Assembly: GCA_002432555.1 (NCBI GenBank) | Contig: DJFO01000360.1 | Coordinates: 8,839 to 13,866, forward strand | Source of the DNA: Marinagarivorans sp. UBA5870 | Lineage (GTDB): Bacteria; Pseudomonadota; Gammaproteobacteria; Pseudomonadales; Cellvibrionaceae | Direction of reading: 5' to 3' | Length of the DNA: 5,028 nt | Part shown: piece by piece, positions 1 to 4,831 of the stretch | Layout of the letters: every line of letters starts with the position of its first letter | Numbering within the stretch: the first letter of the stretch is position 1 | Notes under the pieces: model-generated | Told to the model about the DNA's origin: nothing | Seen by the model: the letters and a program-made list of their open reading frames with translations, nothing else | Databases searched by the model: none | Position numbers and translations under genes: made by a program

Positions 1-1
1 G

Positions 2-118
2 CGCCAGCATCCCGAGCAGTACCTCTGGGTGCACCGGCGCTTCAAGACCCGCCCGCCGGGTGAGCCGGATCTCTACGCGCAGGCCGGCGTACGGCGCAAG
101 AAAGGTGAATCGAAATAA
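2..118 (+). CDS. LpxL/HtrB-type lipid A acyltransferase, C-terminal end (partial)
   Basis: Only the last 38 codons and the TAA stop are present; the gene begins upstream of the window. The reading frame gives a tail containing HPEQYLWVHRRFKTRPPGEP. This closely resembles the C-terminus of E. coli LpxL (PEQYMW-HRRFKTRP-G), the inner-membrane enzyme that transfers a secondary lauroyl chain to Kdo2-lipid IV-A during lipid A synthesis. The acyltransferase HX4D catalytic motif lies upstream and cannot be checked. The HRRFKTRP form fits LpxL better than LpxM, whose equivalent segment is less basic, but the chain specificity cannot be read from this tail. A basic end (RRKKGESK) follows the conserved block. 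The gene is followed directly by a hairpin, so it probably closes a transcription unit separate from dapA. The family call is secure; the exact paralogue is less so. Confidence 0.85.
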   Translation, partial: RQHPEQYLWVHRRFKTRPPGEPDLYAQAGVRRKKGESK

Positions 119-147
119 TTGCCGCGCTGCCAGCGCGCGCGGCAATT
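117..147 (+). terminator. GC-rich hairpin after the lipid A acyltransferase
   Basis: An 11-bp perfect inverted repeat, AATTGCCGCGC (117-127) with GCGCGGCAATT (137-147), encloses a 9-nt loop and overlaps the stop codon of the preceding gene. The T-run after it is short (three T, then GCC). The AATT ends mean the stem carries A on one side and T on the other, so it could also work from the opposite direction. Its position and stability suggest a factor-independent terminator, though the weak U-tract leaves some doubt. Confidence 0.65.
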
Positions 148-207
148 TGCCATATGGCAGACGCTCGGCTTAGGCCCGAATGCTGAGCTTGCGACTGAAA
201 GGTTAAC

Positions 208-287
208 GTTTGGCGGTTTTGCCGTTGGACGGGTTTGGGGTTGGACGGCTTTGGGGTTGGAGGGGTTTGCCGTTGGACGGGCTTGCG
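208..287. repeat. Five tandem 16-bp G-rich units
   Basis: The units start at 208 (degenerate), 224, 240, 256 and 272. The core unit is GTTGGACGGGTTTGGG; the last two positions vary between GG, CC and CG. Each unit splits into two related 8-mers (GTTGGACG / GGTTTGGG). GGTTAAC occurs immediately before the array (201-207) and across its end (287-293). The period is not a multiple of three and the array lies between a terminator and the dapA promoter, so it is non-coding. The plus strand from 224 to 288 has many runs of 2-4 G and few C, giving it quadruplex potential. Confidence 0.85.
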
Positions 288-348
288 GTTAACTGACAGT
301 CGCTTGGGTCCGAAAAGTTTATTGTCGATGGCTGCTTCGGATTGTTGC

Positions 349-377
349 TTGAGTGTTACAGATACCGCCATTACCAT
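349..377 (+). promoter_or_regulatory. Candidate sigma-70 promoter for dapA
   Basis: TTGAGT (349-354) and TACCAT (372-377) are separated by 17 bp. Each matches 4 of 6 consensus positions. Transcription would begin near 384 and leave a leader of about 35 nt, too short for a lysine riboswitch. The repeat array at 208-287 would lie upstream of the -35 element. The assignment rests on consensus matching alone. Confidence 0.4.
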
Positions 378-418
378 AGCCGGTTTTCACTGGTCGCGGG
401 CAACGCGCGGAGAGCACA

Positions 419-1300
419 ATGTTTGAAGGTAGCATGGTCGCCCTGGTCACACCTATGTACGCGGATGGTTCGCTGGACTGGGATTCACTGGCGAAGCTGG
501 TGGAGTGGCACATAGAGCAGGGGACCAATGCCATTGTTGCGGTGGGGACTACCGGTGAGTCGGCGACGCTCGACATGCACGAGCACCTCGAGGTGATCAG
601 GCGGGTTGTGGACGTCGTAAACCGGCGCATCCCCGTTATCGCCGGCACCGGTGCCAACTCGACTTCGGAGGCCCTGGAGCTCACCCAGGGAGCCAAAAAC
701 GCGCGGGCGGACGCCTGTCTTTTGGTGGCCCCCTATTACAATAAGCCAACGCAGGAAGGGCTTTATTTGCATCACGCCCGTATCGCCGAGCAGGTGGCGA
801 TTCCTCAGATCCTCTATAACGTGCCCAGCCGCACGGCGGTGGATATGCTGCCGGATACGGTGGCCCGGCTTGCCGAGCTGGACCATATCATCGGTATCAA
901 GGAGGCCACCGGCGATATGCAGCGAATGCGCGCGATCCGCGAACGGGTGGCGGACAATTTTCTGCTGATCTCCGGAGATGACGTTAGTGCGGTGGATTTC
1001 ATGGAACTCGGCGGGTGCGGGGAGATCTCTGTCACGGCCAATGTTGCGCCCAGGCTCGTAGCCGATATGTGCGCAAAAGCGCTGGCAGGAGATATCGCGG
1101 GCGCAAGGGCCATCAACGAGCGATTGTTGCCTTTACACACCAGCCTCTTCCTGGAATCCAACCCCATTCCGGTGAAGTGGGCCCTGCAGCAGATGGGCCT
1201 GATTGCAGCGGGCATTCGCCTGCCGTTGACGCCGCTGTCGGAGCGCTATCAGGAACCTTTGCGCGCTGCGCTGCAGGCGTTGGAAATTCGCTCCGTGTAA
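419..1300 (+). CDS. dapA: 4-hydroxy-tetrahydrodipicolinate synthase
   Basis: A 293-residue protein, essentially the usual family length. DapA is a cytoplasmic, typically tetrameric TIM-barrel lyase. It condenses pyruvate with L-aspartate-4-semialdehyde, the first committed step towards meso-diaminopimelate and lysine. Hallmarks visible here are GTTGES with T44 and T45, Y107 in YYNKP, Y133 and R138 in YNVPSRT, and the Schiff-base lysine K161 in GIKEATGD. All fall at the numbering known for the E. coli enzyme. The ATG start is supported by GGAG at 409-412, six nt upstream, and by the family-typical opening MFEGSMVALVTP. bamC follows 170 bp downstream, as in Pseudomonas and enteric genomes where dapA and bamC (nlpB) are linked. 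No lysine riboswitch is visible in the leader. Nothing is truncated or odd. Confidence 0.98.
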   Translation: MFEGSMVALVTPMYADGSLDWDSLAKLVEWHIEQGTNAIVAVGTTGESATLDMHEHLEVIRRVVDVVNRRIPVIAGTGANSTSEALELTQGAKNARADACLLVAPYYNKPTQEGLYLHHARIAEQVAIPQILYNVPSRTAVDMLPDTVARLAELDHIIGIKEATGDMQRMRAIRERVADNFLLISGDDVSAVDFMELGGCGEISVTANVAPRLVADMCAKALAGDIAGARAINERLLPLHTSLFLESNPIPVKWALQQMGLIAAGIRLPLTPLSERYQEPLRAALQALEIRSV

Positions 1301-1374
1301 CGGGTGGCAAACCGGCGCCGTGCCCGGGGAAATCTCGCAAGTGCTGGTGCATCACGCAGCGCTGGTTAATCAAA

Positions 1375-1402
1375 ATGCTGTTCAATCACTACATGCTGTT
1401 CA
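1375..1402. repeat. 10-bp direct repeat in the dapA-bamC gap
   Basis: ATGCTGTTCA occurs at 1375-1384 and again at 1393-1402, with an 18-bp period. Similarity extends a few bases further (TCA versus CTC/TCG). It lies in the 170-bp gap between dapA and bamC, which has no convincing terminator and no ORF with recognisable content. It could be a binding site for a regulator of bamC or chance duplication. Confidence 0.5.
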
Positions 1403-1470
1403 CTCGCAAACTGCCGTCCAACCAAGATTTTTCGCACGGCGGCATGCCCGGCTGATACAGCAGTAATTTT

Positions 1471-2679
1471 ATGACTTTTAGAAATCCGCTAATGACTTGT
1501 CCTCCGATTGTTCATACCACCGCTCCTGCTCCTTTCCATCGCCTCACCCGCGGCCTGCTGTTCAGCCTGTGTCTTACGGCGTTCCTCAGCGGGTGTATCT
1601 TCCGCGATCGCAGCGAGGATTATCAGCGCACAGGCTCGATTAAGCCGATCCGCCTGCCGGAGGGCGTCAAGAGCGTACCCTTGGAACCGCTCTATCCCAT
1701 TCCGGAAGTGCACGAACAGGAAGCGGCGTTTTACGATCTGAAAACCGACGGTTTTGTCGTGCCGCGGCCGGAGCCCATGAGTGCGGAAGCGGAAAAATCG
1801 AAGATCAAAATTCAGAAAGTCGGCGACCGCCGCTGGATCCTGGCGGAGGCCCCGACGAGTCAAGTCTGGCCACTGACGCAAAGCTTTTTGTCGCGCGTTG
1901 GAATTGATGTGGCTCAGAGTGTACCCGCCGTAGGGCTGGTACAGACCGATTGGGTGGTTTTCAAAGTCGACGAATCCACTAAAAGTCAGTTTCAAATCCG
2001 CATCGAGAAAGGCCTGCGGCCCGACAGTACGGAAATTCACGTACTGCAGCACCAGGCGCCGGCCGCTGCGGCGAGTCTCGGTGCCTGGCCAGCGAAATCC
2101 ACCGACCCCGCGCGCGAGGCATGGATGATCGAGGAACTCGCTAACGCTCTCGCCGTGGATATCGAAAACAAAGCCGCCTCTCTGCTGGGGCAGGCCGTCG
2201 GCGGGGAAGTGAAGGCTGAGCTTTTCATGGATGGCGCCGAGCCGGCGTTGCGGTTGCGGCTGCCGGCGTCGCGCGCATGGGCGACCGTCGCCCATGCAGT
2301 GACCCGTGAGGGTTACCTCTTGTGGGACGAGGATAACAATCGGAATTTGTTTTACGTCCAATTCCAGGATCACACAAAAAGACGCAATTGGTTCGTGCGC
2401 TTGTTCACCTTCGAGCCGGCCTCCGCGGCCAAGAAATCGCCCTATAAATTAAACGATCTGCTGACTCATCTCGCACCGAAAGAGGAGGCTCGAGCCCTGC
2501 TCGGGGATCGTCCCGGCGTGGCGTTTGGCGAGCCTCTGGAAAAGGGTTTGGGGTTTCTCATAGTCCTCGATACCAAAGGCGGTGAAACGATTGTGCGAGT
2601 GCGTGACCACCGGGGTTTGAAGCTGGATCTCGCCGATAATAAACGCATGCTCGCGGTGATTCGCCGCAACCTGATTTAA
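1471..2679 (+). CDS. bamC: Outer membrane protein assembly factor BamC (lipoprotein)
   Basis: A 402-residue lipoprotein, somewhat longer than E. coli BamC (about 344). BamC is an accessory lipoprotein of the BAM complex, which inserts beta-barrel proteins into the outer membrane. A basic stretch and hydrophobic segment (about 24-40) lead to the lipobox LSGC with lipidated Cys42. Next comes a low-structure segment with SEDYQRTGS and a VPLEPLYPIPEV block at about 69-80, matching the BamC N-terminal region that contacts BamD. Two helix-grip domains follow at roughly 112-240 (RWILAEAP, VWPLTQSFL) and 246-400 (LRLPASRAWATV, FLIVLD). The start is uncertain: ATG 1471 and in-frame ATG 1492 both lack a good Shine-Dalgarno sequence, and either leaves a long n-region before the hydrophobic core. 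The gene sits between dapA and an MBL hydrolase, the order known from Pseudomonas. No signs of transfer. Confidence 0.93.
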   Translation: MTFRNPLMTCPPIVHTTAPAPFHRLTRGLLFSLCLTAFLSGCIFRDRSEDYQRTGSIKPIRLPEGVKSVPLEPLYPIPEVHEQEAAFYDLKTDGFVVPRPEPMSAEAEKSKIKIQKVGDRRWILAEAPTSQVWPLTQSFLSRVGIDVAQSVPAVGLVQTDWVVFKVDESTKSQFQIRIEKGLRPDSTEIHVLQHQAPAAAASLGAWPAKSTDPAREAWMIEELANALAVDIENKAASLLGQAVGGEVKAELFMDGAEPALRLRLPASRAWATVAHAVTREGYLLWDEDNNRNLFYVQFQDHTKRRNWFVRLFTFEPASAAKKSPYKLNDLLTHLAPKEEARALLGDRPGVAFGEPLEKGLGFLIVLDTKGGETIVRVRDHRGLKLDLADNKRMLAVIRRNLI

Positions 2680-2690
2680 GCGAGAATCGC

Positions 2691-3449
2691 TTGCGCTTTG
2701 CATCTCTCGGCAGTGGCAGCAGCGGCAACGCTACTGTGGTCAGCTACGGCGAGACTCATATACTGGTCGATTGCGGCTTCAGTCTGCGTGAGGCGCAGCG
2801 GCGCCTGGAGCGCCTGGAGCTGTGCCTCAGCCGCATATCGGCGCTGTTGGTCACACACGAACACGGCGATCATATTCGCGGCGTGCCCCTGATTGCGCGT
2901 AAATTGGGTACACCGGTTTTTATGACCGGCGGCACTTATCACAGCCGCGATCTTGGAACCATTCCCGACCTCCGTCTGATTCGAGAGGGCGAATCGTTCT
3001 CCATAGGCCCGGTCGTGGTCACTCCTGTCCCGGTTATTCACGACGCGTGCGAGCCCGTGCAATATCTTTTTCACTGCGCGGGAAAAACCCTCGGGATTCT
3101 CACCGATCTCGGCAGTTTCGACGAACGGGTGATCGCGGCTTATCAAATCTGCGACGGCCTGCTGCTCGAGGCCAATCACGATCGCCAGATGCTCGCCGGC
3201 GGCCCTTACCCGCCGGCCCTCAAGCGGCGGGTCGCCGGACCCTGGGGACATCTCAGTAACGAGCAAACCACCGCTTTGCTCGGTCTCATCGACACCAGCC
3301 GTCTGCAGCACCTCGTCATAGGCCATATATCCCGCAAGAACAATTCTGTCGCCTTAGCCCAGGCTGCGCTCGCCGCTCTGGACAAGCCCATGGGGCAGGT
3401 TGCCTACGCTTGCCAGGATGCCGGCTTCGACTGGTTGGAGCTGCGCTAA
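2691..3449 (+). CDS. MBL-fold metallo-hydrolase, WalJ/YycJ-like
   Basis: A 252-residue cytoplasmic protein of the metallo-beta-lactamase superfamily. The opening FASLGSGSSGNATVV is the characteristic N-terminus of the WalJ/YycJ-like branch. Metal ligands expected from the family are visible: THEHGDH with H56, H58, D60 and H61, H117 in VIHDA, D139 in LTDLG and H212 in GHIS; EANHD (160-164) and GHLSN (186-190) are further conserved blocks. Gram-positive WalJ has been linked to DNA repair and coordination of division; the role in gammaproteobacteria is unsettled, so nuclease activity is only an inference. The start is TTG at 2691, 11 nt after the bamC stop, with a modest GAGA/GCGAGA Shine-Dalgarno at about 2680-2685. 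The next in-frame ATG is far inside the conserved core, so TTG is needed. Tight spacing implies translation from a bamC transcript. Confidence 0.92.
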   Translation: MRFASLGSGSSGNATVVSYGETHILVDCGFSLREAQRRLERLELCLSRISALLVTHEHGDHIRGVPLIARKLGTPVFMTGGTYHSRDLGTIPDLRLIREGESFSIGPVVVTPVPVIHDACEPVQYLFHCAGKTLGILTDLGSFDERVIAAYQICDGLLLEANHDRQMLAGGPYPPALKRRVAGPWGHLSNEQTTALLGLIDTSRLQHLVIGHISRKNNSVALAQAALAALDKPMGQVAYACQDAGFDWLELR

Positions 3450-3670
3450 AAAATCCCTGTCAATCCCTTGACTTCAATCTTTTCCACATGCCCGTTCGAA
3501 GTGCTCTCGGCGGCTCGCCAACTGGGCGCGGGCCGTAGAACATATCGGATTGACTTTTTTAACTCTTTGAAAAATAAGTAGATTATTAAATCGGGTCGTT
3601 TTTCGACCGGTTTTAAAAAACCTCCGAGTTACGCAGTTCCCGACCGTTTACCAAACGTTATTTCACAGAA

Positions 3671-3721
3671 TTATCCACAATATCTGTGCGCAGATTTTCC
3701 TGTGCATAAGCCTGTGGGTAA
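3671..3721. promoter_or_regulatory. DnaA-box cluster
   Basis: Three DnaA boxes lie within 51 bp. TTATCCACA on the plus strand (3671-3679) and TTATGCACA on the minus strand (3701-3709, read as TGTGCATAA) both match the TTATNCACA consensus perfectly. TTACCCACA on the minus strand (3713-3721) has one mismatch. The two minus-strand boxes have a 12-bp period, about one helical turn. Box one is framed by CACAGA (3664-3669) and TCTGTG (3683-3688). A further near match, TTTTCCACA, lies at 3481-3489. The box identity is well supported; whether the site is an origin, a DnaA titration or reactivation site, or a DnaA-controlled promoter is not known. Confidence 0.75.
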
Positions 3722-3798
3722 CCTGAGGCGGCATTGTTTGCGCCCCACCCGTGGAAGGCAAGCAGGGCATCGGCGGATTTTTGGTGCTATACCTTTGA

Positions 3799-3819
3799 TA
3801 TAAAAATGATGCTAGAGGA
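3799..3819 (+). promoter_or_regulatory. -10 element and Shine-Dalgarno that favour a GTG start for PilZ
   Basis: TATAAA (3799-3804) is a good -10 match but has no clear -35 at 16-18 bp. Initiation would fall near 3811. AGAGGA (3814-3819) is a strong Shine-Dalgarno sequence placed 7 nt before GTG 3827. In this reading the ATG codons at 3806 and 3809 lie at or before the transcript start. They also have no Shine-Dalgarno of their own. Confidence 0.45.
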
Positions 3820-3826
3820 ACTCCCT

Positions 3827-4096
3827 GTGGACGAACGCCGACGCTTTGAGCGGACCGCCTCCGCCTTTCGGGTGGAAATGTCGCATCCATCCTTTGGGAC
3901 CATTGTGGGCTTCACCATGGATATCTCGGACGGTGGTGCTCAGGTTTCCATTGAAAACCACCCGACGCCGCCTGTAGGCACCATAGTGAATGTGGTCTTT
4001 AAGAAAGTGGTCGGACCGGTAAACGCCCAACCTGTGCCCATGAAGGTAATGCACAGCCACCGCAATATCGTCGGCTTGATGTTCGTCGCCAAATAA
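3827..4096 (+). CDS. Small single-domain PilZ protein (probable c-di-GMP receptor)
   Basis: With the GTG start the product is 89 residues, which is little more than one PilZ domain. Both c-di-GMP-binding motifs are present: RxxxR (R5-R9 in DERRRFER) at the extreme N-terminus and D/NxSxxG (D32, S34, G37 in DISDGG). The rest has the beta-strand-rich look of the fold and ends NIVGLMFVAK. PilZ domains bind c-di-GMP and pass the signal to motility, adhesion or exopolysaccharide machinery; the partner is unknown here. The start was chosen because AGAGGA lies 7 nt upstream and MDERRRFER is a common PilZ opening. A longer in-frame reading from TTG 3734, or from ATG 3806, would add residues unlike the family. 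There is no signal peptide or membrane segment. It is convergent with the LRR lipoprotein, the stop codons being 7 bp apart. Confidence 0.88.
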   Translation: MDERRRFERTASAFRVEMSHPSFGTIVGFTMDISDGGAQVSIENHPTPPVGTIVNVVFKKVVGPVNAQPVPMKVMHSHRNIVGLMFVAK

Positions 4097-4103
4097 CGAG
4101 TAC

Positions 4104-4553
4104 CTACTGGACGCAATGCGCCGGCGGAGTGATCTGCAGGTTAGGCCGCGCGAGCGGGGCTAGATCAGTGCATTGCAAGCTGGGATTATCATTCAATTGC
4201 AACTTCCGCAGTTGGGGCAGCCGCGCCAGCTGCGCGACTTCTCGCAGCTTGTTGTGCGATATATCGAGCTCCTCGAGCGCAGCGAAATGCTCGAGGCCAG
4301 CAAGCGTCTCGAGTCCCGCGTGGCGGCAGGTCAGTCGCTTCAGCTGTTCAGGGACGGTGATGTTTTGGTCCGCTATGGTTTGGTGCAGGCAGTCTGCGAG
4401 TGCAGGGTCGCTGACTTCGAACTTGCTGTAGAGCGGTGGCGGTGTATAAATGGGCTGCTCGTTTAATGTCACTCGATAGCGCGCGCAGCCGGCCAATCCG
4501 AGCAGCGCGAGAAAAGTGCAGGAGCGCAAAACATAGTAAGTGATCGGCCTCAT
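4104..4553 (-). CDS. Small leucine-rich-repeat lipoprotein
   Basis: A 149-residue predicted lipoprotein. A short basic n-region and hydrophobic core (TFLALLGL) lead to the lipobox LAGC with Cys23. After a 25-residue linker comes SDPALADCLHQTI, a capping segment often seen before short bacterial LRR domains. Then follow three LRR units of about 22-23 residues: 71-92 (LKRLTCRHAGLETLAGL), 93-114 (LEELDISHNKLREV, with the canonical N101) and 115-137 (LRKLQLNDNPSL). Four cysteines besides Cys23 and Cys12 (C55, C76, C128, C147) could form disulfides in the periplasm. Mature residue 2 is Ala, not Asp, so outer-membrane sorting is expected by the Lol +2 rule as known in E. coli. The function is unknown; LRRs usually bind proteins. 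The ATG has only a weak GGGA upstream. It is not a known named gene. Confidence 0.82.
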   Translation of the reverse strand: MRPITYYVLRSCTFLALLGLAGCARYRVTLNEQPIYTPPPLYSKFEVSDPALADCLHQTIADQNITVPEQLKRLTCRHAGLETLAGLEHFAALEELDISHNKLREVAQLARLPQLRKLQLNDNPSLQCTDLAPLARPNLQITPPAHCVQ

Positions 4554-4580
4554 GGAATCTGTCCCGGTTGGAAATTCCGC

Positions 4581-4589
4581 ATTTTAACA
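4581..4589 (-). promoter_or_regulatory. Candidate extended -10 promoter for the LRR lipoprotein
   Basis: On the minus strand TGTTAAAAT (4589 to 4581) is an extended -10 (TGn + TAAAAT, 5 of 6 matches). No good -35 is present, as can be the case for extended -10 promoters. Transcription would start near 4574 and leave about 20 nt before the ATG at 4553. Upstream of the -10 lies the direct repeat GTTCAGC at 4591-4597 and 4602-4608 (11-bp period), which could be an activator or repressor site. Confidence 0.4.
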
Positions 4590-4611
4590 AGTTCAGCCGG
4601 GGTTCAGCACA

Positions 4612-4636
4612 GACTGCATAAATTCTGATTGCAGTC
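4612..4636. promoter_or_regulatory. 7-7 inverted repeat, operator-like
   Basis: GACTGCA (4612-4618) and TGCAGTC (4630-4636) are perfect inverted arms with an 11-nt AT-rich spacer, centres 18 bp apart. It lies between the divergent LRR-lipoprotein and glycine-zipper genes and overlaps the putative -35 of the rightward promoter. The geometry suits a dimeric DNA-binding protein, but no regulator gene is nearby. Confidence 0.4.
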
Positions 4637-4656
4637 CGGAAGGCGGTGGTTACAAT
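4629..4656 (+). promoter_or_regulatory. Candidate sigma-70 promoter for the glycine-zipper lipoprotein
   Basis: TACAAT (4651-4656) matches the -10 consensus at 5 of 6 positions. It is preceded 16 bp upstream by TTGCAG (4629-4634), which keeps only the TTG core of a -35. The start near 4663 would produce a leader of about 170 nt that includes the 16-bp repeat array. The weak -35 lowers confidence. Confidence 0.4.
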
Positions 4657-4708
4657 ACGTCGCTGCAACGGAAGTCGAATCCGGGACAGGCTGCAGACCG
4701 CCCCTGGA

Positions 4709-4771
4709 CCACCAAAGGAAGAGCCACCCGAAGGAATAACCATCTGAAGGAAGAACCACCTGAAGGAAGCA
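4709..4771. repeat. Four tandem 15/16-bp units in the leader of the glycine-zipper gene
   Basis: The units are 4709-4723 (15 bp), 4724-4739, 4740-4755 and 4756-4771, with consensus CCACCTGAAGGAAGAA. The GAAGGAA core is kept in three units and is AAAGGAA in the first. The sequence is unrelated to the 208-287 array although the period is the same. Each unit carries AAGGAA, a Shine-Dalgarno-like purine run, but no start codon follows at a suitable distance. Confidence 0.8.
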
Positions 4772-4831
4772 ACCCGCAGACGGCCGTGGGAGGGTTTGAT
4801 TTCATTTTCTTTAAAGAACGGGAGATATCTC

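Larger units (their letters stand above)
3450..3826. other. Gene-free region with AT-rich tract and DnaA boxes
   Basis: This 377-bp stretch has no ORF with recognisable content. It opens with a weak hairpin, GTCAA (3459-3463) / TTGAC (3468-3472) with a four-base loop, followed by TTCAATCTTTT; this is a poor terminator candidate for the MBL gene. An AT-rich tract of about 43 bp (3550-3592) follows, then small inverted repeats: GGTCG/CGACC around a T5 loop (3594-3608), GGTTTT/AAAACC (3609-3622) and CGTTT/AAACG (3645-3657). The DnaA-box cluster at 3671-3721 comes next, then the start region of the PilZ gene. Confidence 0.8.

Noticed and set aside
201..293. CRISPR-like array
   Set aside because: The 16-bp units are directly contiguous with no unique spacers, and no cas genes are present.
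201..293. GGTTAAC copies as target-site duplication of an inserted element
   Set aside because: The intervening 80 bp is only tandem repeat with no terminal inverted repeats, and GGTTAAC resembles a degenerate half-unit of the array.
42..377. Minus-strand ORF of 111 codons rich in Pro, Lys and Gln
   Set aside because: Its composition comes from the 16-bp repeat array, it runs through the acyltransferase terminus and the hairpin, and it has no recognisable domain.
378..418. Lysine riboswitch in the dapA leader
   Set aside because: The inferred leader is about 35 nt, far shorter than the lysine riboswitch, and no matching structure is visible in 290-418.
1301..1335. Terminator after dapA
   Set aside because: GC-rich symmetry (CGGCGCCG at 1313-1320, GGCA/TGCC around it) exists, but no T-run follows, so cotranscription with bamC is left open.
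3459..3484. Rho-independent terminator after the MBL gene
   Set aside because: The stem is only 5 bp (GTCAA/TTGAC), AT-rich, and the T-run is interrupted; noted in the intergenic description but not called.
3450..3721. Firm call of the main chromosomal oriC
   Set aside because: DnaA boxes and an AT-rich tract are present, but only three boxes are clustered, the AT tract is about 80 bp away, and no origin-linked gene is in the window. Kept as a finding only.
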